Assembly: GCA_021604645.1 (NCBI GenBank)
Contig: BQJJ01000001.1
Coordinates: forward strand, 393,418 to 457,417
DNA length: 64,000 nucleotides
Source: Methyloligella sp.
GTDB lineage: Bacteria > Pseudomonadota > Alphaproteobacteria > Rhizobiales > HXMU1428-3
Direction: 5' to 3'
In this document: one piece after another, positions 26,306 to 36,001 of the stretch
How positions within the stretch are numbered: the first letter of the stretch is position 1
How the letters are laid out: each line of letters starts with the position of its first letter
Notes under the pieces: generated by a model
Told to the model about the DNA's origin: nothing
The model's database searches: none
What the model saw: only the letters and a program-made list of their open reading frames with translations
Program-made: the position numbers and the translations under genes

Positions 26306-29301
26306 TGTCCAAGCCTTTCCAAAAGAGCCGGCACATGAACCTGGTCCGCTTTATAATTTCCAGCCAAAGCGTACATAACAATATTCACACCAACACGGTA
26401 AGCCATCTCTCTTTGACCTTCCCCTCCTGGAATGACCGGAAATTTGGCTTGATCATTTTTATCAACCGCCCAGGCAGAAGCAAGATCATTGGACGTAATC
26501 AGTAAGGTGCTCACACCATCAATATCTGAATTGGAGTTTGAACCACGGTTTGTTGCTTCAACCCAAAGGTCACCGCCCTGATAACGGCCGGGAAAACTTG
26601 AAAGCAGATAAAAGCTCTTCGTCAAAACATGACCAGAAGGCACAGGTTCTATCCGCGGGATATCGAGTTTTGAAAGGAGCATTTTAAGTTGAGATTGCGA
26701 GCGGCCATCTAGTCCACCAATACGGCTATCTTGATCCTTTGTGTCAAATATGATCATGCCGCCATGTTTCATGTAACTATTAATTCGTTGAGCAATTTTA
26801 TCTGATAATGGCTTGCTGAATGATCCCACAGGCCAATAAAGAATGGGATAAAAAGCCAACGTATCTTGAGCTAAATTGATACCAATTGGCACGGAAGGTT
26901 CAACAGCAGTGCGACTATTAAGAACAGAACTTAAACCCCACAAACCATCATGGCTGGTTTGGTCAATTTTTGCGTTTCCAGTAATCACATAAGCTAAATG
27001 AGTTTTAAGAGCGGGAGATAATTTCGGATCACTATGTTTTTTTGGAGCAAAAACAGGCTTGTCATATCGATTAAATAATTTCAATACTTCAGGGTCTATT
27101 TCCTTAGCACTCAGCTCATGGGATGGCATGATGAAAGAGCCAAACGAAGCAAGACTAAATAAAAGACCAAGTGCAGCACCCTGCCGAATGCGATTAAATG
27201 AAAAGACACCACGCATAAACAGAATGATCAAACTATCTATAACAAGCAAGATAAAGGCCGTAATAAATAAGGGACCTCGCAATGCTCGTTCTGGAGCTTT
27301 GCGATAAGCTAATCTTTGAGCTTTAAGCACAGAATAATCACCTTTTTTCAGCTCGGTTGTTTGTCCAATCAAATTAAGAGCAATTGATTGGTCTGGTGGG
27401 CCATAAAACCCGGGTGGGTGTTTTGGCTCAATCTTAATTTTGTTAATCTGACTAAATGCAATCGGTTCAGTTAAAACAGATGGTTTTTCTAAACGACCAA
27501 ATCCATTTAATGAACGGTAAGGGGCAAGTAATGTTTCTTTTGGTCGTTGAACAATAATACTTTCATCAGCGGTATTAGTAGCCGAATTTTCTTTACCCGT
27601 TTGTGACGCGGCTTCGTCTTGTGTGCTATCACCGCTAAGACCTCCAACTGAGAGTTGGCTTAATCTCTGTAACATTTCAACAAAAAGGCCAGAAAGAGGT
27701 AGGTTTGACCAATCAGAATTAGCCGTCACATGTACAAGAACAATCCACCCATCTAATTCACGCGTCGCTGTTACCAAAGGTGTACCATCTTGCAAACGCG
27801 CCCAAATAAAAACTTTGTCAGAAAGGCGTGAAGGGTCAGCCAGCAATTGCCGGGAAACAACAACTTCCGGCGGAATGACCAAACCAGAAAAAGGGCTTTG
27901 ATCATCAAAATCTGCGAGCGTTTGTGGTTTTGACCAGGAAAGAGCACCGCCCAAACGTCGCCCGCCTTGGCGCAAAGGAGAGGGTAATAAGCTATCCTGA
28001 CTTTCTTCCATGTGTGGACCAGCAAAGCGGACAAGCACGCCACCCTTTTCAACCCATTCTGTCAGTCTTAATAACGGCGCACCTACAAGACGGCCTATAT
28101 CTGCCATCATAATCACAGACACATTTTTGTTTGTGAAACTTTCTATAGTTTCTTCAATATCTCCAGAAACAGACTCTGTAGAGGCATTGATGAGTTCGGC
28201 ATAAGGTTCTAATGCTCGCTTAATATAATAGAGAGGCGAGAGGAGTGGTTGAGCCAATTGCCCCCCTTCATTCGAGAGTAATCCAATGCGGCGCCAATTA
28301 GATCTTTGATCAAGAAGAAAAACACTTCCCGCTGAACTTTGTCCCTCAATTTTCAATTTTCTGATTTGATTGCGCAACTCTAATGGTAAATCAATACGAG
28401 TCTCGATTGAGGTGCTCTCAGCTTTTAAAACAAAGGGAACACGGCTCAAAATCTCATCTTGGCCCGAGAGAGCCAGAACTTGACCGCGCCGTTCATTCGA
28501 AGAAGGTACACCTTTAACAATCCCGTACAAAATTCCCCCCTGACCTAGCCGTGCACTCAGCGCTAAAGGTAAGGAACTTTCATCAGGAGAAACAAGGTGA
28601 AGAGATAAACCCGCCGTTTCAAAACGAGCAAGTTTAGCAATCACGTCTTCTGATTTCTCAAAGCTGAGACCATCAGCCAACCAATAAAGAGCGCCATTCT
28701 TTAAGGCCCCTTCATTGTTTGATGAAAAAAGGTCTAAGCCTTTATCCAGACGGTCCAGTGCAGAAAGATGATCAGTGTGAAACGAAGTTGGTTGCATGCG
28801 TTCAATTTGAGCCAGAGCATCAAGAGCACTGAGAGGAATAATATTCCCCCCCTCTCTTTCAGGCGCAGTCGGTAAAAGGAAGACCAGTCGCTCCTGTGCT
28901 TGTGCGTCACGCACCAATCGTTCCATCATGATTTTACGAAGTGCCCACTTCGAAGCGGCTGTCCAACCATTATCAACCAAAATCACCACAGGTCCGTTGG
29001 TTTTCGTTGCAGCCTCGCCATCTGATTGTGTTGGCAATAAAGGTTTAGCGCTGTTTAAAACCGGCTGAGAAAGGGCAAAAATAATAAAAGCTGCAACCAT
29101 TAACCGCAGTAAAGTTAGCCACCAAGGGCTATGCGAAGCTGTGGTCTCATTCTGTAATAAACGTTTTAAAATCCGCGTTGGCGGAAAGGTCTCGCGAGAG
29201 GGGCTCGGCGGTGTTGAGCGCAACAACCACCAAATTACCGGTAAGGTGAGTAAGCCTAGTAATGGCAAAGGGCTAAGAAAACTTAAAATTCCAAGGCTCA
29301 T
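26302..29301 (-). CDS. DUF4159 protein with N-terminal BatA-like membrane domain
   Basis: 999 aa. The N-terminus (LSFLSPLPLLGLLTLPVIWW and TLLRLMVAAFIIFALSQPVL) is the aerotolerance-type BatA N-terminal domain with two helices. A vWA-like region follows (VVILVDNGWTAASKWAL, about 107). A further helix lies near 685-705, and the last 280 residues form DUF4159 (LKTHLAYVITGNAKIDQTS ... GGMIIFDTKDQD ... REMAYRVGVNIVMYALAGNYKADQ). It overlaps both neighbours by 4 bp. It probably forms a membrane complex with the MoxR ATPase; the substrate is unknown. Confidence 0.88.
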   Translation of the reverse strand: MSLGILSFLSPLPLLGLLTLPVIWWLLRSTPPSPSRETFPPTRILKRLLQNETTASHSPWWLTLLRLMVAAFIIFALSQPVLNSAKPLLPTQSDGEAATKTNGPVVILVDNGWTAASKWALRKIMMERLVRDAQAQERLVFLLPTAPEREGGNIIPLSALDALAQIERMQPTSFHTDHLSALDRLDKGLDLFSSNNEGALKNGALYWLADGLSFEKSEDVIAKLARFETAGLSLHLVSPDESSLPLALSARLGQGGILYGIVKGVPSSNERRGQVLALSGQDEILSRVPFVLKAESTSIETRIDLPLELRNQIRKLKIEGQSSAGSVFLLDQRSNWRRIGLLSNEGGQLAQPLLSPLYYIKRALEPYAELINASTESVSGDIEETIESFTNKNVSVIMMADIGRLVGAPLLRLTEWVEKGGVLVRFAGPHMEESQDSLLPSPLRQGGRRLGGALSWSKPQTLADFDDQSPFSGLVIPPEVVVSRQLLADPSRLSDKVFIWARLQDGTPLVTATRELDGWIVLVHVTANSDWSNLPLSGLFVEMLQRLSQLSVGGLSGDSTQDEAASQTGKENSATNTADESIIVQRPKETLLAPYRSLNGFGRLEKPSVLTEPIAFSQINKIKIEPKHPPGFYGPPDQSIALNLIGQTTELKKGDYSVLKAQRLAYRKAPERALRGPLFITAFILLVIDSLIILFMRGVFSFNRIRQGAALGLLFSLASFGSFIMPSHELSAKEIDPEVLKLFNRYDKPVFAPKKHSDPKLSPALKTHLAYVITGNAKIDQTSHDGLWGLSSVLNSRTAVEPSVPIGINLAQDTLAFYPILYWPVGSFSKPLSDKIAQRINSYMKHGGMIIFDTKDQDSRIGGLDGRSQSQLKMLLSKLDIPRIEPVPSGHVLTKSFYLLSSFPGRYQGGDLWVEATNRGSNSNSDIDGVSTLLITSNDLASAWAVDKNDQAKFPVIPGGEGQREMAYRVGVNIVMYALAGNYKADQVHVPALLERLGQ

Positions 29302-30326
29302 GCAGTCTCACCCTTCACAGGTTTATCAAAAGTCTTATCATTTTTATCATCGGAACTCACAAGTGACGGATCATTCGGAACAATTAGAGATGAATCAACC
29401 ACTGCGTCATGTGTCATCGCACCAGTAGAATAATAGTGAGAAGATAAAAACCCATGAATATTTAACAGACCAGAGCGAGCAGAGCGATCAGTGTGATGAA
29501 TGAGATGTCCCCAGTTCAAGCGCCGACAGACACCAGCTAGATCAGATTTTCTTTTTTGAAAGGCTTCTTTATAACGGAGCCGTAAGTCTCCGGCATTTTC
29601 AATTAAAACCCGCTCTTGGCTCTGCACATCCTTAAACTCAACACGCCCACTAAAAGGAAAACTTTCTTCTGCAGGGTCAATAATTTGAACAGCAGTGCCG
29701 CCAACCTGATGCCCGCCAATCTTTTGCAAGCCAGAGGTTAGGTTCTCTAATTCATCAAGAAAATCACTAATTAAAATAACCTCGGAATAACGCGAGATGT
29801 CTTCATTTTTAGGAAAACCGGTTTTCAGCTCTTCATGAGTTTGACTATAAATTAACCGCTCAGCAATGCGGGGCACAATATCCTGGTTTGTACGGGGGCG
29901 CATTAAACCCAAAACTCCAACGCGTTCACCAGAGCGAACAAGCATTTCAGCCAGGGCTAACCCAAGCACAATGGCGCGTTCTGCCTTGGTAACATTCGAA
30001 AGTTTTGATTTAAACCACATAGAAGGAGAAAGGTCGATCCACAGCCAAAATGTGTGGGCAGTATCCCACTCTTTTTCGCGAACAAACAATTGATCGGTGC
30101 TTGCCGAACGGCGCCAGTCAATCGCTGTCATGGATTCAAAGTTTTGATAGGGTCTAAATTGCCAAAAGCTTTCACCAGGACCAGCCCGTTTACGTCCATG
30201 TCGCCCATGCGCAAGCGTTTGCGCAATTTGCCGAGCACTTAAAATAAGGTCTGGCATAAGAGCGCTTAAATTTCGCGCAGTAGGCTCTGAAGCCGCGATC
30301 GCAGATATGTCAGCTATTTTTGACAA
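29298..30326 (-). CDS. DUF58 domain protein
   Basis: 342 aa. The DUF58 signature is seen in FWQFRPYQNFESMTAIDWRR (about 51-70) followed by REKEWDTAHTFWLWIDLSPS, where the vWA-like metal site DLSPSM replaces DxSxS. Members partner with MoxR ATPases in complexes thought to insert metals or assemble proteins. Its stop overlaps the next start by 4 bp, and it begins 20 bp after moxR. Confidence 0.9.
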   Translation of the reverse strand: MSKIADISAIAASEPTARNLSALMPDLILSARQIAQTLAHGRHGRKRAGPGESFWQFRPYQNFESMTAIDWRRSASTDQLFVREKEWDTAHTFWLWIDLSPSMWFKSKLSNVTKAERAIVLGLALAEMLVRSGERVGVLGLMRPRTNQDIVPRIAERLIYSQTHEELKTGFPKNEDISRYSEVILISDFLDELENLTSGLQKIGGHQVGGTAVQIIDPAEESFPFSGRVEFKDVQSQERVLIENAGDLRLRYKEAFQKRKSDLAGVCRRLNWGHLIHHTDRSARSGLLNIHGFLSSHYYSTGAMTHDAVVDSSLIVPNDPSLVSSDDKNDKTFDKPVKGETA

Positions 30327-30346
30327 ACGGTATAGAGCTCCTAATT

Positions 30347-31354
30347 TTAATCTTTTAAAACACCACTTGTAAGTGTGGCAATAATATCCTGCAAAGTAAC
30401 ACCTCTCGTGCGTGCATCAAAAGTCAAAGCCATGCGATGTTTTAATACAGGTTCGGCAAGGGCAACAACATCATCAAGAGAGGGAGCCAAGCGGCCATCA
30501 ATCAGAGCGCGAGCACGAACACCAAGTGAAAGAGCTTGAGCAGCACGCGGGCCAGGACCCCATGCGATCATTTCATTCACAATTGGAAGAGCGTCAGCCT
30601 CGTTAGGTCGGGCACTTCGAACCAAATCTAAAATGGCCTCGACAATTGTTTCGCCGATGGGTAATTGGCGAACAAGGTGTTGCATTGAGAGTAATTGCTC
30701 ACCATCAACAATGGATTGTAAATCTTGAGTTTCAGTGCCTGTAGTTTGGTAAAGCACTTTCCGCTCAGCTTCTTTATCAGGGTAGTTGACATTAATTTGG
30801 GTCAGGAAACGGTCCAGTTGAGCTTCTGGCAAAGGATAAGTGCCTTCTTGCTCAAGCGGGTTCTGTGTAGCTAGTACGTGAAAAGGAGCAGGCAACTCAT
30901 AGCCAGACCCTGCAACTGTCACATGTTTTTCTTGCATAGCTTGCAATAGGGCAGATTGAGTACGAGGACTGGCACGGTTAATCTCATCAGCCATGAGAAG
31001 TTGAGTAAAAATGGGTCCTTTGATAAAGCGAAATGAGCGTTCACCAGTACTGGATTGTTCAAGCACTTCAGCGCCAACAATGTCAGAAGGCATAAGGTCA
31101 GGGGTAAATTGAACGCGTTTATTCGTTAAGCCTAAAACCGTGCCCAATGTTTCAACAAGAAGGGTTTTAGCCAAACCTGGAACACCAATAAGTAAAGCAT
31201 GTCCGCCACTTAGAATGGTTATTAGCCCCAAGTCAATAACGTCATCTTGTCCATAAATTTTAGACGAAGCCGCCGCTTTAATCTTATTGATTTTTGCGCT
31301 GGCCGCTTCCACCTCTTCGATGATTTTATCACCGGTTTGACTGATATTGGTCAT
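30347..31354 (-). CDS. MoxR-family AAA+ ATPase
   Basis: 335 aa. Walker A is GVPGLAKTLL (about 58-67), with the MoxR-typical Ala-Lys-Thr; Walker B is LLMADEINRASPRTQSALLQ and sensor 1 is HVLATQNPLEQEGTYPLPEA. It is the first gene of the four-gene operon moxR-DUF58-DUF4159-membrane protein. MoxR ATPases act as chaperones for particular metal enzymes or envelope complexes; some methylotroph versions serve methanol dehydrogenase, which is of note given the PQQ-related genes at 17-18 kb, but no direct link is shown here. Confidence 0.93.
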   Translation of the reverse strand: MTNISQTGDKIIEEVEAASAKINKIKAAASSKIYGQDDVIDLGLITILSGGHALLIGVPGLAKTLLVETLGTVLGLTNKRVQFTPDLMPSDIVGAEVLEQSSTGERSFRFIKGPIFTQLLMADEINRASPRTQSALLQAMQEKHVTVAGSGYELPAPFHVLATQNPLEQEGTYPLPEAQLDRFLTQINVNYPDKEAERKVLYQTTGTETQDLQSIVDGEQLLSMQHLVRQLPIGETIVEAILDLVRSARPNEADALPIVNEMIAWGPGPRAAQALSLGVRARALIDGRLAPSLDDVVALAEPVLKHRMALTFDARTRGVTLQDIIATLTSGVLKD

Positions 31355-31541
31355 AGGATAAGTATACCGAGCCCTGTTAAAATTGAAAATAGCATATATG
31401 TAAGTATGATGTGATTAAACTATAACAAGAAACACACAATCTAGTGAGCTTAAACGTAAAAGTTAAACATGTTGAAGCTAAGGCATGTGTGTTTAAAGTT
31501 AATTTTATATGTATTACAACAAGTTATGGGGGTAAAAGACC

Positions 31542-32180
31542 ATGAGCTCATCGACTAAAGTGCCAATCCCGGAAACGAGCGCAAATTTAGAAACTTTGAT
31601 GAAAAATCTTGAAAACTCAGAAGAATCTAAAACAAATAATAAGGCATCTGGAGCGCCAGTGCATTTATGGAACCCGGATTTTTGCGGCAAGCTTGATCTG
31701 TCAATAGAAGAAGATGGCACCTGGGTCTACAATAAGACTCCAATTGGACGAGAAAAATTAGTGAAACTTTTCTCCTCCGTCGTAAAAAAAGAGGAGGACG
31801 AGTATTATCTGGTAACCCCTGTAGAAAAAATGTTGATTGAAGTAAAAGACGTTCCTTTCATAGCCATAGAAATGGAAGTTAAGCAGGATAAAACAGGGCA
31901 AATTATTTCTTTCAAAACAAATGTAGATGACCAAGTCGAAGCAAGTGAAGACAATCCTCTTCGCTTTCCAAAGCAAACAAATGAGGAAACATTAAAGCCT
32001 TATATCAAGATCCGTCATGCCGATGAAAACATGCTAGAGGCTAAATTAAGCCGTTCAGTATATTATGAATTGGCAAATTATATAGAGACACATTCCATTG
32101 ATGGCACAGAGCATTATGGCGTTTGGAGCCATGGAACATTTTTTCCAATTGAAAAATTAGCCAATTGTCCCCAAGTATAA
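31542..32180 (+). CDS. DUF1285 family protein
   Basis: 212 aa. The conserved DUF1285 core runs from HLWNPDFCGKLDLSIEEDGT (about 46-65) through LVTPVEKMLIEVKDVPFIAI to IRHADENMLEAKLSRSVYYE. The function of the family is unknown. The ATG is preceded by GGGGG. It heads a four-gene run with a CoA-type NUDIX hydrolase, DUF6111 and cca, an order conserved in Rhizobiales. Confidence 0.88.
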   Translation: MSSSTKVPIPETSANLETLMKNLENSEESKTNNKASGAPVHLWNPDFCGKLDLSIEEDGTWVYNKTPIGREKLVKLFSSVVKKEEDEYYLVTPVEKMLIEVKDVPFIAIEMEVKQDKTGQIISFKTNVDDQVEASEDNPLRFPKQTNEETLKPYIKIRHADENMLEAKLSRSVYYELANYIETHSIDGTEHYGVWSHGTFFPIEKLANCPQV

Positions 32181-32273
32181 CAAAACCAATACAGCCAAGA
32201 TATGTAACAAGCCTATTGTGCTATTCTTCTTGAAACTAAAAACAAAAACAGTATGTAGGTCGCGCTCAATTTA

Positions 32274-32882
32274 ATGCAAAATCTAAGTGAACAATTAGCA
32301 CTTAAAACTATGGAATTAGATGAAGATAATATCATCTCTCCTTATTCGCGTAGTGACGAAAAAAATTTCAAAAATTTCAAACCACCCGTAAAAGAAGCTG
32401 CCGTCCTTGTTTCTTTTTTACACAGGGAAGACCAATCCAGACTTATACTCACGCGGCGTACTTTATCTCTTTCAAATCATAAGGGGCAAATTGCATTTCC
32501 AGGTGGAAAAATTGACAAAGAAGATTTAAGTCCAAGTCATGCCGCCATTCGTGAAGCAAACGAAGAAATTGGTATCAATCAAGCGCAGATCAAAGTTCTA
32601 GGCAAACTCCCTCTGTATCAAACAGTCACGGGTTATAACATAACGCCAATAGTTGGAGAGTTATCTCCTCCCTTCATTTTCAAAAAAGCAGAAGACGAAG
32701 TTGATGAAATTTTTGAATTGCCCGTTGAATTCATGATGGATGTAAAAAATTTCAAACGTGAGAGTGTCATCTATGAAGGAGAACGACGAGAATTTTGGGC
32801 ATTGCCCTTTAATGACTATTACATCTGGGGCGCAACTGCTGCTATCCTAAGAGAACTAGCCGGACGCTTTGAAAAGCTATAA
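32274..32882 (+). CDS. CoA pyrophosphatase-type NUDIX hydrolase
   Basis: 202 aa. The NUDIX box is GGKIDKEDLSPSHAAIREAN followed by EEIGI (about 82-107). The preceding LTRRTLSLSNHKGQIAFPGG is characteristic of the CoA-pyrophosphatase subgroup (NudL/YeaB), which cleaves CoA into 4'-phosphopantetheine and ADP. The ATG is at 32274. It is part of the DUF1285-NUDIX-DUF6111-cca run. Confidence 0.88.
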   Translation: MQNLSEQLALKTMELDEDNIISPYSRSDEKNFKNFKPPVKEAAVLVSFLHREDQSRLILTRRTLSLSNHKGQIAFPGGKIDKEDLSPSHAAIREANEEIGINQAQIKVLGKLPLYQTVTGYNITPIVGELSPPFIFKKAEDEVDEIFELPVEFMMDVKNFKRESVIYEGERREFWALPFNDYYIWGATAAILRELAGRFEKL

Positions 32883-32933
32883 ATTAAGATGTACCATTGC
32901 CAACATAATACTATGAAAAAAGCGAGGAATTGA

Positions 32934-33275
32934 ATGACACGGGTCATTGCAATCAATTTACTACTGATCTTTCTCCCACTCATTATTTATGGGGCCTATA
33001 TCATTATCCACAAAAAGCCGGAAGATAAAGCCGACTTTTGGAAACAAGTGCCATTGAAAGTTTTATTTTCAATCGGCTTTGTGCTGATGCTCATTTTTTA
33101 CGTCACACAAATTACCTTTAACAGTGGTGTGAAAGATGGCATCTATCACCCGCCTGTTGTGAAAGATGGTAAAATCATCCCTGGTTACATTGAACCTTTT
33201 AAAAAAGAAAAAAAGGATGAAAAACAAAAAAGCAGCAGCAAAAAGAAAAAAGATCTATCTGAAAAGGAAATATAG
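32934..33275 (+). CDS. DUF6111 family membrane protein
   Basis: 113 aa, two transmembrane helices (about 4-24 and 39-60), a short conserved segment after them (VKDGIYHPPVVKDGKIIPGY) and a Lys-rich tail (KKEKKDEKQKSSSKKKKD). This matches the small Rhizobiales family DUF6111 found between the NUDIX gene and cca. Function unknown. Confidence 0.8.
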   Translation: MTRVIAINLLLIFLPLIIYGAYIIIHKKPEDKADFWKQVPLKVLFSIGFVLMLIFYVTQITFNSGVKDGIYHPPVVKDGKIIPGYIEPFKKEKKDEKQKSSSKKKKDLSEKEI

Positions 33276-33318
33276 CTGAGGCCCTGGCATTAGATAAATC
33301 GTAAACGAGAATGTTCAA

Positions 33319-34581
33319 TTGACTAAGATCATTGAAAATAAACTAGCAGACGCTAAGTGGCTGGAAACGAAAGAGCTTAAAAAGCTGTTTGAAACGTTTC
33401 TCGTAAAAGGTGATGAGCTCAAGGTCGTTGGCGGCGCCCCAAGAAATCATCTTCTTGGTAAACCGGTTGAAGATGTTGATCTTGCTACGATTTTTACCCC
33501 TGATGAAATTGTATCAAAAGCAAAATTGGCAGGTATAAAAACAATCCCAACTGGGATTGAACACGGCACAGTGACTGTATTAATCAACGATACAACCTTT
33601 GAAATAACAACTCTGAGAGCTGATGTAAAAACAGATGGTCGCCACGCAACCGTTGAATTTGGCACAAGCTGGCTTGAAGACGCCAAGCGTAGGGATTTCA
33701 CAATCAATGCCCTCTATGTGTTAGCGGACGGGACGGTTGAAGACCCGCTAGGAACAGGGCTAGCCGATATAAAAACACAAACTGTGCGCTTCATCGGAAA
33801 TGCTGAAAACCGCATTAGGGAAGATAACTTACGAAGTCTGAGATATTACCGTTTTGCTTCTCATTACACAAAACCTCCCTTTGATCCCCAGGCTATTAGC
33901 GCAACCATTAAATTAAAAGAGGGCTTAAGAAGCCTCTCAGCAGAGAGGATAAAATCTGAGCTATTCAAAATATTGAGCGCTCCAGAGCCTGTTGAAGTCG
34001 TCACTGAGCTTTATCAAAATGGTTTATTAGCAGCACTACTTGGCACAGCTCCAAACATCCGTGACTTTTTTAAACTGGTTGAGTTGGAAAAAAAGTTAAA
34101 TGAAAATGCAGATACATCATTGCGGCTAGCAATTCTTACAACCTGGCATGTAGGTGATGTCGAGCGGCTAACGAAACGGTTTAAATTATCAAAAACGGAA
34201 ACGAAAAAAATTGAGCTGAAAGTAAAAGCTGATTTAGAGAAGAACTCACTCGTAACTTCACTTGACCTGACCAAATCTGAAGGACGGTTTCTTTATAATA
34301 AATATCTTTTCATCCTTGGAAAAGCCGATTATTCCTCGCTAATAAAACTCCTTTATGCATTGGGACATTGCTCTCTTAATTTAGATGCTGTTATTGAAAA
34401 AATAAAATCAATAGAGGCTGATGAGGTCAAGGAACTTCCTGTAAAAGGAGCTGATATCATCAAGAAGGGGGTTCCACCAGGTCCTGAAGTTGGGAAAATC
34501 CTAGAACATTTAACAATGGAATGGTTGAAGTCAGATGGGGAGGCGTCGAGCGAAGAGTTATTAGCTTTGATTAAAAGCTAA
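33319..34581 (+). CDS. cca: CCA tRNA nucleotidyltransferase
   Basis: 420 aa. It adds or repairs the 3' CCA of tRNA. The nucleotidyltransferase motif is VGGAPRNHLLGKPVEDVDLA, with metal-binding D52 and D54. RRDFTINALY (about 129-138) and RIREDNLRSLRYYRFASHY are the next conserved blocks. The start is a TTG at 33319: the nearby ATG at 33311 is out of frame and stops at once. Class II enzyme of the alphaproteobacterial type. Last gene of its run. Confidence 0.93.
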   Translation: MTKIIENKLADAKWLETKELKKLFETFLVKGDELKVVGGAPRNHLLGKPVEDVDLATIFTPDEIVSKAKLAGIKTIPTGIEHGTVTVLINDTTFEITTLRADVKTDGRHATVEFGTSWLEDAKRRDFTINALYVLADGTVEDPLGTGLADIKTQTVRFIGNAENRIREDNLRSLRYYRFASHYTKPPFDPQAISATIKLKEGLRSLSAERIKSELFKILSAPEPVEVVTELYQNGLLAALLGTAPNIRDFFKLVELEKKLNENADTSLRLAILTTWHVGDVERLTKRFKLSKTETKKIELKVKADLEKNSLVTSLDLTKSEGRFLYNKYLFILGKADYSSLIKLLYALGHCSLNLDAVIEKIKSIEADEVKELPVKGADIIKKGVPPGPEVGKILEHLTMEWLKSDGEASSEELLALIKS

Positions 34582-34616
34582 AAAATTTATGCATTAGGTT
34601 ATGAGACAAAGTGAAG

Positions 34617-35063
34617 TTAAGAAGCTTTGGCTTTCGCTGTTGCATTGCTGGCATCAATCACAGCACGAACAAATCCGAGTAAACTATCAGATGTCATTTT
34701 TTCAGGATGAAATTGAGCAGATGTCCCATACCGGCGCAGCTCATTTTCAGAAACAGCACCACCAACAAAAGACATATTCCAATTGCTGAACAATCGCTCG
34801 GAAATAGGTTCAACTTCAAGGAGTACAATATCGGAATGGCGGGTGTCATTAGACACCTTGCAAAAGATTTTGGTAATAGCCTTGCGGTCACCTTCAAGAA
34901 CTTGAGCAAAGTAACTGTAGTTGAAGATCAAAGCACCAGAAACTCCTAGCGGCGGGTTATTGCGCTGGGAGGCAAGCAGAATAGATTTTAGCTCTTGCTG
35001 TAACGAGCCTTCCTGAGACTGAACAGCATTTACGCTATAATAAATTAGCCTTGAAAGATACAT
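34617..35063 (-). CDS. BLUF-domain blue-light receptor
   Basis: 148 aa from the ATG at 35061-35063 (MYLSRLIYYS), which has GGAG 10 nt upstream; an upstream start adds 11 residues before the domain. All flavin-site residues are present: Tyr8, Asn35/Asn36 (SQRNNPPLGVSG), Gln54 (YFAQVLEGD), Trp95 and Met97 (SNWNMSFVGG). BLUF domains bind FAD and shift hydrogen bonding on blue light. There is no attached output domain, only a 45-residue helical tail, so it must act through a partner protein. Its neighbours (cca, DUF1697) give no clue. Confidence 0.92.
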   Translation of the reverse strand: MYLSRLIYYSVNAVQSQEGSLQQELKSILLASQRNNPPLGVSGALIFNYSYFAQVLEGDRKAITKIFCKVSNDTRHSDIVLLEVEPISERLFSNWNMSFVGGAVSENELRRYGTSAQFHPEKMTSDSLLGFVRAVIDASNATAKAKAS

Positions 35064-35451
35064 AGGCACAAAGCTCCGCTTACTTAAAACAATCAAAAAA
35101 CAGTCTATTACATACAGTCTTAAATTTGATTGAATAAGATTAAGATCAACTTATTATAATGAGGTTACCTGATTAATTTTGGCTTAATACATGATTTAAC
35201 CGACTAAATAAGTGATTCAACAGGCTTTTTTACCCCTATGATTGGTGTTTTTGCCGCCCATTATTTAATTCGAGCCCTTCAAAATCAGTAATAGGCGCCT
35301 TTTCTTTCTCAAGAAGAAGACAAACATCTCTAAAAGCTTCCAGCCATCTTTATTGTAGAGATAAAAAGGAATTCAGGGGTAAAGATGATGGGGAAAATGC
35401 TATTTTCTAGCGATAACTAGGTAGAAGAAAAAAAATTAAGTCAACAAAATT
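35064..35451. other. Intergenic region with a possible coding remnant
   Basis: No complete gene. On the minus strand, 35349-35236 reads RWLEAFRDVCLLLEKEK then APITDFEGLELNNGRQKHQS and a stop, without a start codon. It looks like the 3' end of a decayed gene, though chance cannot be excluded. Confidence 0.35.
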
Positions 35452-35982
35452 TCAAATCAAAGTTTGGAGCTTAGTCACCGTCCGCCAATTTCGCACAGTC
35501 GCACCAACCCCAAGCAATTTTTCAGCTTTAGCTGCAAGTTTTGAGCGGCCAAATCCATCAGGAGCGTATAAATAGAAAACATCATCAACCAAGGCCCATT
35601 GCTCAGAAGAAATTTTGAGCTCATTTAATTTGTCTTTTTGTGGAGCCAATGCTGGTTCGGTTAAAAAATAGAAATGTAAAATCTTTTCTGACAGATCTTC
35701 TTTGGGAAATGGGCAATCCTCAATTGATCGGATGAAGCCCTCAGCTGTCACAACGATTATTTGTGGAGCAAAGCCATGTATATCTGATATGGCTTTGCTC
35801 AATTTTTTAGAAAAGATTTGTGGTCTGAGCCCAGATGCAGAAAAAACAGCATTCCCGCTTTGTATATAGGTTTCAATATCAGAAGCACCAAGTTCAGCAA
35901 GAAGAGACTTTAAATCTGCCATTGGCAGCTTATTCTTCCCCCCAACATTAATCCCGCGAAGTAACAAAACCCATCTGGACAT
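35452..35982 (-). CDS. DUF1697 family protein
   Basis: 176 aa. It starts MSRWVLLLRGINVGGKNKLP and continues MADLKSLLAELGASDIETYI with QSGNAVF, the signature of DUF1697. No biochemical function is known for the family. Single gene, 20 bp upstream of mtnP on the same strand and possibly co-transcribed with it. Confidence 0.9.
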   Translation of the reverse strand: MSRWVLLLRGINVGGKNKLPMADLKSLLAELGASDIETYIQSGNAVFSASGLRPQIFSKKLSKAISDIHGFAPQIIVVTAEGFIRSIEDCPFPKEDLSEKILHFYFLTEPALAPQKDKLNELKISSEQWALVDDVFYLYAPDGFGRSKLAAKAEKLLGVGATVRNWRTVTKLQTLI

Positions 35983-36001
35983 GACAACAAGCCTTTAAAC
36001 T

